Below, piece after piece: positions 34,901-44,770 of a DNA stretch of 64,000 nucleotides. This DNA is from Trichosphaerium sp. ATCC 40318 (lineage: Eukaryota > Discosea > Flabellinia > Trichosidae). The notes under the pieces are model-generated. The model did no database searches. It was not told where the DNA came from and worked only from the letters and a program-made list of their open reading frames with translations. How positions within the stretch are numbered: the first letter of the stretch is position 1; every line of letters begins with the position of its first letter. The translations under genes and the position numbers were made by a program. The stretch covers positions 496,001 through 560,000 of the forward strand of contig JALMLS010000304.1 in the NCBI GenBank assembly GCA_038496445.1, read 5' to 3'.

Positions 34901-35499
34901 CTTATGAAGGACTAAGACGTCCTACTATTGATGAAGTAGCAATCCACCCGTTGTTTTGGTCAGCCGATAAAAGACTAAGGTTTTTGATTGATACTTCTGA
35001 TTTACTGGAATTTCAAAGAGAAGACTCATCTATGGTAACATTCTCTTACCTTAAACATTCTTTCTAACATAATTACGTAAGGTTTTGGCTTGGGAAGCAT
35101 ATATAACTAAAATTGTAGGACCAAGTGGTGACTGGTACTATTAATCAGAATTTTTTGTGCGGTTTTCTTATTTTTTTCTGTTTAGGAGTAAATGTATAGC
35201 AAAAGAACTAAAAGCGGATCTTGTTCGATACAGATCTTATAACACAACGAAACTACGCGATTTAATTCGCGTAATACGTAATAAGGCTGGTCACTACAGA
35301 GACTTGCCACCTGCGTTACAAAACGTGCTAGGTAAGTCATTATTACTTAGGTGCCATTACTTATCTCTATTTAGGATCTCTACCTGAAGGTTATACTGAA
35401 TACTTTCAAACAAAGTTTCCGATGTTGCTGCCACAAGCGTACTTGTTTATTAAACGGCATAGAGCGCCTGGAGATGTATTCGAAAAGTACTACACATAG
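31951..35499 (+). CDS. IRE1: IRE1-like ER stress sensor kinase/endoribonuclease
   Basis: IRE1 senses unfolded proteins with its ER-luminal domain and cleaves RNA with its cytosolic RNase. In order: a signal peptide; a luminal beta-propeller-like part with SLDAKTGSEKWQFDTG; a membrane helix near 33535-33608; a very basic linker; and a kinase domain with YGSSGTIVYKG, VAVKRML, HRDLKPQN, ISDMGLAKK (DMG instead of DFG) and GTIGWMAAE. The KEN RNase domain follows, with RNKAGHYRDLP and a C-terminal Tyr-rich end at 35499. About ten introns. No ATG is in frame at the signal peptide; the frame opens with GTG at 31951, so a short upstream exon is likely. HAC1/XBP1-type targets are not in the window. Confidence 0.9.
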
Positions 35500-35781
35500 A
35501 ATAGCCTTCAAAAAAAAATAAGAAAAAGCACCTTGTAATTATTGTACATACAACTCAAAGTAATAAGAGATTTACCATTTAGCGAATCGCTTTTGTTTCA
35601 CGTGTAGGAAGTGTGAAACAGTCCTCAAAATAATAATAAGGAAGTTCATTGAAAGACTTTGAAAGAACAAAAAGTCAATGACAATCTGAGCAGGCAATCA
35701 ATCAGGAGGTTTTATACTTGTGACTACAAAATGACTGTGAAGCTGTTGTTATTTTGGAAGTGTTTTAATATGAAATTTTTG
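35500..35781. other. intergenic, convergent 3' ends
   Basis: About 280 bp between IRE1 and the Ras-like gene, with a CACGTG near 35599. No gene seen. Confidence 0.35.
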
Positions 35782-36706
35782 CTACATTGTCTTTTGAAGT
35801 GTGTCATATTTGAATAAATATTGGCCATTCTTTTTCTGTACAATTTTCCTAGATGCTCTCCTCATGCACTCCTTTACGGCGTATGTGAATAGTTCATCAA
35901 TGTTTTGATTTGTTTTTGCATTCACCTCCATTGCGGCCATATTTGCTCTTCTACAAAAAGCCTTTTTTGACAAACATTAGAACCTTAGTTCAAACAATCT
36001 TGTTGTACCAAAATTTCGTCAGAGTCAACTTTTCTCACTGTGTCATCCGCGTTTGTCATTGCTAACATACGAACTGTTCCAGATTTAGTATATTTTCCAA
36101 CATCTTGCATCCACTCAAGGCGCTTATTCCAACCTAGATACAGGTTAATGTCAGCTGTTGTACTGTATTATCATAAAACAAAAAAATGATGTTTCAGTGG
36201 TGTACAAGCGTACTATTTATGTTTGTCATATCACAACAAATTATGATACATTGCTTATTATGGTACAATGCAAATTTTTGCATCTTTTGTTTTTCGTGCT
36301 CAATACGCTATAAATAAAAAGTCAGTCCAAAAAAAAAAATTCACTTTTTGTTCCACGTGCAATTATAAGTTTACATCGATGTTCTTGAACTGTAATGATT
36401 TTTTCAGTCATCTAAATAAGTTCTTTTAACATCGGTGTAGATGGTCAAGGTAAAAAAAGATAAGAGATACACGCACTGACTGTACATAAACAATATCACA
36501 GTACTTTGCAATCAAAGACTTTAAACTATTATGGTCTCCTATAATAAGAAATTCTAGCTGTATGTCCACACTCGTATCTACGCGAGGTGAACGTCTAAAG
36601 GTGGCGTTAATTTATTTTCAAAAACCAACAGCACGTGAAGAACGTACCTCAAATTCTTTGATATTTTTAACTTTTTCCTACTCCAAAACGAAGGTGTTCT
36701 GACCAT
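35782..36706 (-). CDS. divergent Ras/Rab-like protein with degenerate nucleotide motifs
   Basis: The order of segments follows a small GTPase. A strand plus P-loop position reads LIIGDHNSLKSLI near 36530; a middle strand with CIIICCDMTNINS corresponds to IIIVYDVTN of Rabs; RMLAMTNADD is at the G4 place near 36030; and NAKTNQNIDELF is at the SAK place near 35900. The conserved Gly of GxxxxGKS is replaced, no DTAGQ is visible, and G4 reads TNAD rather than NKAD. The N-terminus is a basic tail and the C-terminus has no prenylation cysteine. Two middle junctions could not be fixed, so a normal G3 exon might be hidden, but the surrounding sequence leaves little room. The start lies about 30 bp past the stop of the F-box gene. 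Confidence 0.5.
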
Positions 36707-36737
36707 CTTTTTTTGACCAACAGCGGGGTTGGCAGAT

Positions 36738-38182
36738 TTATTCTGTTCTAATAATATTGTCACATGATTGCGAAAAAACATAATAAATACCTAACAGTTC
36801 AACATCTTTCACTGACTTTGATAACCAACCATAGGATACTAAGAAAAAAAAAGTTAACCAATATAAAAACAAACCACATTTGTGTACTCTTTCGTCGTGA
36901 TACTGTTCTCGCCGTTAAGTGTGTAAATGTTCTACAAGTCCATGATAAAGCCACCATAGGTTCTGAAGATGGCACAAACTCGAACACAAGTGACCAAAGT
37001 TCAAGAGGGAGTAAAGATGTAAAATATTGCTGATTTCTTTTGAACTTGCGAATCAATTGTGCATGTTTGAAGCTATAGGCGCTCTTCAGCAACTGTTTAC
37101 AGATATGTTAGTGCGTCTTAACTATTATATCATTCTAGTGCCGTACTTCACGTTCGAGCAAAAACTCCAGGTGCATCTTTTTGACGTGGATCAAGAGCAA
37201 CTTGAGATACTTCGGAGACTCTCTTCTAGCAGCCTACTTAAAAAGGTCAACTTTTTTTTGTTTTATCATCTTTGCGTGCAGCATAAAGAGCAGTTTCTCC
37301 TTTACTGAAAGATATTAGAGCTTACTTAACAATCATAACTAACTAATACGCACTTCGATCGGTGGGAAATATCAATACCTTTTGATAACAAATACTTGAT
37401 TACAAACAGGTTATTTGATGATACAGCACAGTGTAATAATGTTTCACGTGTATCAACAAGTGTGGTATTGATATTAAATCCTTGTGTTCAAAAATAAGAC
37501 AATCAAAATACTCATGTTAGCGTCAAAAATAAAAGAAACGTAAGCAGAAAAAGGCAGTACCTGTCGAAATAATTTGATTGAAGAAAGAGGTAAACAAACT
37601 CCGTTGTCTGCTACCTTCAGGTTGCACAAACAAAACCATATGCATGACTGCCTTCCCTATACTCCTCTTCTTTATACTCTCTTGTGCAACAAGAGCCATT
37701 AATAAGTCGTATAGAGGTATCTGATTCTTTGTGGTGTTCAAAGAAGATACAACGTGCTCAAGAGGAGTTTCGCCGAAGCAGTTCTTTTTGTTTACATCGG
37801 CACCTAATTGTTCCATAAATCACGTGATTGGCGCTTTTTATCATGCGAATACGATTTTCGGTTTTTCAGCGTACCACTATCCACTATCATGTTTACTAGC
37901 GATCTAATTAAGTCTTTGGGAATAGGTCCATTGCTAGCTAGCCCTTTTACTAAAAAATGAAGCTCGTTGTTGCCTGTGGCGATATCTATTTGACTTGCGA
38001 TGTTTGGACTTCCCAATAACTGCTGTGCTAGTTCATACCGTCCTAATTTTCGTCAATATCTTGAACTAGCGCGATTTTATCTGCTGTTTGATATTACCCC
38101 GTCTTATTGCGTTGTGTAGAGGAAAGCCGTTAAAATCTTCGTCCCTCACACCACGTGGAAACGCCTGCTGAAATCGTGCCAT
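36738..38182 (-). CDS. ankyrin-repeat protein with C-terminal F-box-like segment
   Basis: From ATG 38182, exons join in phase through several ankyrin-type repeats: GFPLHNAIRRGRYELAQQLL, NNELHFLVKGL, GADVNKKNCFGETPLEHVV, ETLLHCAVSSNNLFVIKYLL and GETALYAARK. After about 37090 a segment LLPLELWSLVFEFV...ALSWTCRTF matches an F-box (about 37010). F-box proteins recruit targets to SCF ubiquitin ligases through SKP1, with repeats binding the substrate. The last exon ends at 36738 via a GTACAC donor and a TTCTTAG acceptor. The order repeats-then-F-box is less usual than F-box first. A join into the Ras-like gene instead would be possible, but the stop favours two genes. Confidence 0.6.
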
Positions 38183-38783
38183 TATGACCTCCTTTTCAGT
38201 TTCCACAAGCAGTGAAAGCTATGTTTCAATAGTCAAGTTATTTCTTTGTTTGCTGTTCAAACTGATTCCTCTTTGTTGTTGTTGTAATAAACGGCGCTAG
38301 TTGTTCCATTTGTAATATGAGTAGATCTAAATGAACAACTACCCGAAGCAACTTGCGTGTAGGCGAATCCAAAATCAGTCTGCAGTAGCACAAAGCGGCT
38401 TATGGTGCTACCAAATTAAAAAGATCCGCCAGTGTTGAATGTGATTGTCAGTTTTGTAATAGCATGAGAAATGTATTTTCAACTTACTATTTATTGTCTA
38501 AATAAATAGTGAAGAGGGAGCCACGGCTCGCTCCGCTTGAAAAAAAACTTACTATTTATTGGCTGCGACTCGATGTTCCAAACGAATAGAATACGAATCC
38601 ACTGCTAAAAGGTAAAAAGTTGTAAATAGTCGACCATTCCGATTCGGTTTTCAAAGAACAAAGCAACATAGAACTGGGAGTTGTTGGCTTTTTTTCAGTC
38701 TCTATGTGCTTATTTAATCCAAGGAATTGACCCGAATTAGCGACAAAAAAAAATTATGGATAATTCCAATTTTGAGTTCGTCA
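38183..38783. repeat. intergenic zone with hairpin-forming palindromes
   Basis: A perfect 10-bp inverted repeat, ACTATTTATT and its complement with a 5-nt loop, occupies 38486-38510. A GAGCC/GGCTC hairpin follows at 38518-38529. The ten bases ACTATTTATT occur again at 38551-38560. A CACGTG lies near 38152 inside the neighbouring gene. No ORF is supported. Confidence 0.6.
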
Positions 38784-38952
38784 TTACTCATAAGCAAAAC
38801 CTTTTTCATCCCTCATAATTGTCACGATGGGTGCTAGCAAGTATTTAAACATTTTTTGGTTGTTAACAAGAAGTTCATGCCCACAGTGATAAACAATACC
38901 GAACTCAAAATTGGAATTATTGATTTTTTTGTCGCTACTCCGGGTCAATTCC
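38723..38952. repeat. inverted repeat, 53-58 bp arms around a 119-bp spacer
   Basis: The left arm 38723-38780 starts GGAATTGACCCG and ends TTTGAGTTCG. The right arm 38900-38952 is its reverse complement with few differences, mostly in the poly-A run. The arms would fold as a long stem around 38781-38899. The right arm lies inside the broken minus-strand ORF, so the left arm is an inverted copy of that coding piece. Confidence 0.85.
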
Positions 38953-39186
38953 ATAACTACTCTCATATGTTTTAAAATGCATAGTTCTATACATAGCGCG
39001 GTTGAAAGCCCTATATTGAGTGAGTTTAAGATATCTGCATTTTAGCGGTAAAACTTTGTAATGGCGAGCTTTTTCGTCTTCAAGAAATATCACTTCAAAA
39101 AAGTTAAAAACATCGACATGACAAATTAGGCTCAATTTGGTAGAATCTGTATTACCATCGTTGAGTTTCAAAGATTGACTCTTCAA
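38784..39186 (-). pseudogene. broken open reading frame overlapping the inverted repeat
   Basis: Two minus-strand open frames overlap at 38935-38966 in different phases: one from 39186, the other ending at 38784. Both have coding-like composition, and reading from one to the other needs a shift inside the right arm of the inverted repeat. No start codon or splice site neatly joins them. I do not recognise a family. It may be a decayed gene or two exons whose junction I cannot see. Confidence 0.35.
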
Positions 39187-39279
39187 TAAGTAACTTGTAC
39201 AAATTTGGTAAAAAACACGTTATATTTTTACGTGAGTAATGCTAACACCATAACTTTTACAGAAATACGTTTATTTACA

Positions 39280-39933
39280 CTAGTTACCTTCGGTAGAACC
39301 AGGAAGAGAATCAACTAGATTGTGTACAGCCTTCTCAAACGTTATAAAATCGAACAGCGGGTTGAAGTTCATGCCCTTGTCGCTCATTTCTTTGAGCGTA
39401 GTGAGTTCCCATATGCTCACAAATTTAAGCATGTGGCGTGCAAGTGCACCGCCACTGTTTAAGAATGCGATCCAACACTCTAGTCTTTGCGCACCGGCAA
39501 AGGTGAGTGCGTACTTCTCGCAGTAGTACGCGACAGCATCGTCTAATCTGCCCAGACAGTACGCCGTGAGGCGATGGCACGCCGCAACAGTTTCGGGGTC
39601 CAGCAACTTTTGTTGTTAGTACTCAAAAACAGAAATGGTACTTACGTTTAACTGTGGCTCTGCTGGTAGAGTAAAAGGTTGTAAGAAACCGCTGCAAAAA
39701 ACATCAGATGCAAGACTACAAAATTCAAAGCGTACTCTAGCACTTCTTGTGTAAGGAATAGCCCTTCAAACTCTCCGTGCTTTGGGTTTAAGGTCTGAGA
39801 TTTGACTACGCTACTTTTTGTAAGCTGGCTGACAAGACGTAGCAAAGACGCACTCTACTGCAGCAACAGGTTTATCTATGAGATCTTCTTCGAGAATCTC
39901 GCCTTCTTCCAGTTCATATTTTTGTGTTGCCAT
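39280..39933 (-). CDS. hypothetical protein, about four exons
   Basis: The ATG at 39933 opens an acidic N-terminus (ELEEGEILEED). A middle exon at about 39810-39700 and a last exon from 39606 to the stop at 39280 have clear coding character. The last exon is alpha-helical by composition, with a Cys- and Leu-rich stretch. Two junctions did not join in one phase by eye, so the middle is approximate. No family recognised. Confidence 0.45.
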
Positions 39934-40024
39934 GTTTGTTGCTTTATGAAATGAAAAAAAAAGTACCCAATTTACTCCGTGTGACTTGTAACCATAACAT
40001 TTTTATGCTCTGAATAGATGCTAT

Positions 40025-40480
40025 CTACACATTAACTACAGCGTCACCACAACCAGTTTTTATCCCGCCGGTGTCGCCCTAACAAAACAAGGGATAACCT
40101 CAAAAAGGTCAAAGCAAAAAATTCCGAATTAGAGCATTGCATTGGCTACTCAGATCAGACATTTCAAGTCTCACCACTGCAACTTAGGTTATTAATCTAA
40201 GAAGAGCCAGAATCTACGGCCCCTTGTGCGGGTACGACATTTGTTGTGTTGTTGAAGGAATGTCCATGACGCCCTACTGCTACCCTAACCATCCGCCCAG
40301 CAGCAGTTCTTCAAGGATAGGACAGTGGGTCTTCCGTCTCGAGGCCGCATCCTGTTCCGGTACCTACTAAACCCTTTTTTTTTCTTTTAACCTCTGCAAT
40401 TGCAAACAAAAAAAAAAAGTGGGACAAGAGAAACTGCATTAAAACGGATCAAAATCACCTCAAGCTGTTCGCATGGTAAA
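40025..40480 (-). CDS. unresolved coding-like segments
   Basis: Several minus-strand pieces look coding: one near 40370-40290 with EEL and Leu residues, one near 40290-40195 starting MVRVAVG, and a Gly-rich end GDTGGIKTGCG with a stop at 40025. Local G+C is higher than in the surrounding gaps. I could not join them into one frame. An upstream ORF at 40799-40530 could be an earlier exon. Confidence 0.2.
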
Positions 40481-41159
40481 CGCGGACACTCTGTGGCTTC
40501 GTTTTAGTAAAGGATTGCAACAAGTGTGTTTATTTGTGGATATTTCTGTGAAAACGTCGCTTGGCAATGATAACAACCTCCATAATGTACAAAACGAATA
40601 CGTTTGGTTTTGTTTTAAGACTGCACCTTCTCCGCCTCACTCTTTGTATAATACAGTCATCCAACAGAGCTTGAAACGGAAAGGATGCGTGTGGAAATGG
40701 ATAAAACGCCACTGTGGCCTCTCGATTACCTACTACGCGCGTATAAACGCCATAGCGCGTCAAATAACAATTTAAACATGTTAGAACGATCTTTAGCAAA
40801 TCACGTTTGATGAACCGAAATTAACAAAAAGAGCATCTGAAAGGCTCCTGACGCACAAAAATTACGTAGTCCAATCAGCAACTGTCAGTAGGCCCGCATT
40901 TTGTCGTTTGAGCATTAACGTTACCCCTTTGGCGTCTAATAATCATTTTAGCGCCATACAACGCTCCACTACGGCAAATCACGTTTTAGAAACGGAAACC
41001 ACGCTAAAAACGGTGCAAAGAGTCTTTATGACTAGACGCGTTACGAACAATGATGGCAAACTGTAGCAAGAAACGGTTTCAGTATTAAGCGCAGTGCAAG
41101 TGAGTTCATACAATTGCGCATTACGGACATTCAGAAAATACGCTGTTTTCCACATGATT
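40481..41159. other. stretch without a clear gene
   Basis: ORFs of 80-100 codons occur on both strands at 40473-40799 but none has a recognisable product. The remaining sequence to 41159 is featureless apart from A/T-rich patches. Confidence 0.3.
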
Positions 41160-42175
41160 TTATTTTGGTTGACCTTCAAATAGATCAATAAATTTGTTAC
41201 AGGTTGAGATAAGAGCGGCATTACTAGTCAACTCTTTGGCACACATCTTTCTATACCCTTCAACGGCAGTTGTAAAAAGACACAAGGCTTCGTCTATTTC
41301 GCCGCTGTTTTTACCTCTACAATGCAGATACGTGCGTACAACCCGCCACATTTTTGGTTCTGTACACAAAAACGACCGCCAGAAAAAAATATTTTGAGCG
41401 CTCAAAAACGGCAGGTCTGGCGGAAGGGTAATTTTTGCGTGTTGGAAGATAGCTGTGAATACGAAACACAGTGCGTGAATTTTTTTGGTGACTGTTTTCA
41501 GTCCCACCAGGCGGACGTCGCTTCTACGTGCCAGTACCACAACGCGGTCTAAAGCGCTCTTGTACTTCCTAATACACGTTACTTTATTGGTGGACTTGAG
41601 CATTAATCGCACTCTTTGTTTATCCGTAACTTGGCACCTACGACACAATGTCAACCACAAGCAGTCAGAGACGGTAACGTACAGTTAATATCTGTGTGTT
41701 TGTAACACAGCGGTCGCAAGTTACTGAGCAACACCTTGCACGCTTGACTCAACCGCGAAAACGATACCGGTTCACCGTCAACCCACTCATTGTGCAGGCG
41801 ATGTACAGCTCGCTTTACCAGAGTAGCTCTGGCGCAATGAATGGCATACTCGTTTAGGTGGTCTTTACTAACCATGTATTCGTCCCACTGTTTGTAAGTA
41901 AAACAGCGTAACCGGAACACCAACAGGTAGTCTTCACGACCAACTACTCGATCAGAGAGCAACACTAACAAGCTGCGGACTGTCTCCAGTTTGCCGTTAA
42001 TAACTTCGATCTCGCTACATGGGAATGAATATTTTGCGAAACAAGTTATTAAAATGCGAGACGCACCTCTCACTCAGCTTTAGCAAAGTTTTTTCGTTGT
42101 CCTTCGCCTCAGTAGCCTTCTACATGCGTTAAAACGGATACGCGCAAACATACGTACTTTGTCTGATGTTGCCAT
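41160..42175 (-). CDS. hypothetical, predicted all-helical protein
   Basis: Exons join in phase from ATG 42175 (six codons, then a GTACGT donor) through a charged segment, a long helical exon at about 42025-41690, a short exon ending at a GTGCGA donor, and a final long exon to 41160. Residues are typical of stacked helices (alternating Leu/Arg/Glu, e.g. RKMCAKELTSNAAL), suggesting a helical-repeat scaffold, but no family is recognised. The product is about 270-300 residues. The next gene (42430) is on the other strand. Confidence 0.5.
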
Positions 42176-42429
42176 AGTGTTAGAGAATTTGAAATATGGA
42201 ATTCACTACAAAAAAGGCAATACGATTTTAAAACGCTGTGCAGTTTCGAGGTTTGACATCCGCTTTTCGAGCCTATACACGCACATTCTCATGCTATAAA
42301 GATAAATACCATCGTTTGAGTTGTGTTTACGTGACTGCGCTTATAAATTAGAGTCTTCAACTCTTTCTGCGTTTCTGGAGTGGTTGGTGAGAACTACAAG
42401 AAACCCGAAAAAGTTGCAGTAAATGCTTG

Positions 42430-42672
42430 ATGCCCAAAATGGTAAAAGAGCTACGGCATCGGAGTTCTGCCGGATTAGAGCAACTACTCAATGGCGGTAG
42501 AAAGTGCACAAGCCTAAACAAAATCGGTTGCAGAGTAAACAAAACTTTAAACAAATTGAGAAAAACGTTTTTAATTTTGAGAAATGAACACGAGGTAACA
42601 AATGCTGTTCAAGCTAACGCAGTCAACAACGTTGAGTATTTATACACGAGAATAACTACGTGTATAAACTAA
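42430..42672 (+). CDS. possible small Lys/Asn-rich protein
   Basis: A single open frame of 80 codons with an ATG at 42430. It is rich in Lys, Asn and Leu and could form a helix. An upstream exon is possible. Its stop codon (42670-42672) overlaps the sorting nexin stop (42669-42671) on the opposite strand. No family recognised. Confidence 0.3.
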   Translation: MPKMVKELRHRSSAGLEQLLNGGRKCTSLNKIGCRVNKTLNKLRKTFLILRNEHEVTNAVQANAVNNVEYLYTRITTCIN

Positions 42673-44699
42673 TTCCTGTCTTCAATGTCGCCAAGCATGC
42701 CTTTCCATAGATCGAGGACCTGCTTAGTGTAAGACAAAACTATATCAAAAAAAAAACCAAAACAGCTACTCACTCTTAATTCGTAGTTCATGTTGCTCTG
42801 TACTAGCTCCCTCAAAGCGCTTGTGATCTCCTTATTTTTTGTTTTAAAGTAAACGTGTAATTCAGCTTTGACTTCACCACTAATTTCTTCAAAAGTGCGT
42901 TTAGAAGTACTGACTTCCTCAGTGGCCTAAAAACAAATAAGACCTTGCGGCGGTATCACTGAAACTCACCTGTGTAACTTCACTTTGGGCTGCTGCTTCT
43001 TTTGAAGTACCAGCAGCTTTTTGCGCCTTTTCTTGCTTTGCTTTTAATGTTTTCTCGGCGAGTTGAAATTGTTGAAGAAGTTTATCTCTGTTTGCCAAAG
43101 TTTCCTAAAATACTCAGATCAAACGCACTAACTAAAAGTCACATACCTTTACAGCCAATGTAATGCGTACGTAATCCCGAATAGTGTTCTCGAAAAAGTT
43201 TGTCTCATTATCAGCCTTTATCATAATATATTGTAAGCCTCTCACGCGAATGTACAAAGGGTGAAAACGTGTAAAAATAAAAAAGTATGTAGCAGCATCT
43301 ACAAAATGTTTACGCACCAACTCTTGCGTGAGGCTAGATACATTACCAGTAACGTCTGATAATTTATCAAAGAGTTTGTGTAGAGTCTTATCTTTATCTT
43401 TTTCAACATCTGAGTAATCGTTTGCGGCAAGAGAAAAACCTCCCCATACGCTTACCAAGTCTACAAAAAATTAAACAACCTCTATTTAATAGCGACGTAC
43501 CCCGGCGTTTCTTCGTGACAGCAGCGAATTTTGCGTGAAAATTTGAGAGTTGTAAATGAAGATTATTAATATACGCTTTGACGTCATCAAACCAAGTGTC
43601 AACCTAACAATTTATATTAGCCAAGCTTTGGCGAAAGTTGAAGTTTCAAATACAAAAGCGAAGTAATAGCGTACCTCTACTACTGTAGACGTTAACTGCT
43701 GTTGATAGTTGACTGCAGTCTCTGTCATGCGTGAAAACCAACCCTTCTTTTTTGAGGAAGCGGAAGAAGAACTGGTCTTAGTTTTCGTGAGCGTCTAATA
43801 GCAGTTAGCTCCGTAGTGCCATCAGAAAAGTGCTCAACGCAGCAAGCAAGTATTGTATTATACGTACACCAGCGGCTAGAAAGGTTTTAAGGCAACCAGT
43901 TTTGACAAGCTTTGGGTGACGCGTAATCCTACGCAAAAATCGTTCAAGTTCCGCGCGACGATACTCTATGAATTCAGGAGAGAATCTGTCTAAAATTCTC
44001 GTTAATCCAGATATGATTATTTTGAGCAAATCTACCGACAACGAGAAATAAGTTACAACGTACTCATGAGACCCTTGTCAGGAAGAGGTGGTACAATCAC
44101 ACCTTTGTGCTCTGATGAAAGTGATTCTCTGAGCCATACAAAATCACTACATCGCTGTAAATGTACAGTCGACTAACGACAGAATTCACGTACGAATAAC
44201 GACGGACAGTTGTCATCTCGCTTGTATCAAACACTGAAACTTTTGACTACCACGCGTTAGGAACACTACATCGAAATTTACATCTGAGGAAAACGACATT
44301 TTTTTCAGTGGCTGTATTCTCAATTGTAACGCTCCAAAAAATAACGAAAGGTTGTAATAGGCGAAATACCTCAGTTTTGATAGTGTAGGTGATGTAGGCG
44401 TTCATCCCGTCACCATTCTTTTCACTGTCTGTAATATTTATGTCAATGTCGCTCTAGGTGAGTACTATGTTAGAGGGTATATTACAGCAATTCTTACGCA
44501 CTTTTTCGTCGTCGTCATCGTTAAAAACGAGTTCGAGAGGCTCTTGTTGTGGTACGTCCTCAATTGGTTGTTCTGGTTGGGCAGAAGGGGCAACTAGGTC
44601 GTCTGTTGGCTCAAGCGGTGCCGGCTCTTCAATATTGTCATTCTCGTTGTCAAATTGACCGATCTCACGTTGGGCCTCTTCAGCCGAAACTTCTTGCAT
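42669..44699 (-). CDS. sorting nexin with PX and BAR domains (SNX1/SNX2/Vps5-like)
   Basis: Such nexins bind phosphoinositides on endosomes and form the membrane coat that works with retromer. The N-terminus (from 44699) is acidic and Pro-rich. A PX domain follows with ITYTIKT, a VPPLPDKGL motif near 44080 and a closing EYRRAELERFLRRI helix. A long coiled-coil BAR region then runs to about 42750, and the C-terminus is VLDLWKGMLGDIED before the stop at 42669. About nine short introns. Family assignment to the SNX1/2/Vps5 group rests on the PX-BAR layout and the C-terminal signature. Retromer core subunits are not in the window. Confidence 0.85.
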
Positions 44700-44770
44700 G
44701 TGTATTTGACTGCACTACAATTTTTGACTTATTTATTGCTTTTTTGTCTTTGGCTTATAGTAAACGCAGC

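Noticed and set aside
40200-40380. Possible tRNA or small RNA gene because of raised G+C
   Set aside because: No cloverleaf arms or GGTTCRA-type B box could be found; coding-like minus-strand segments explain it better.
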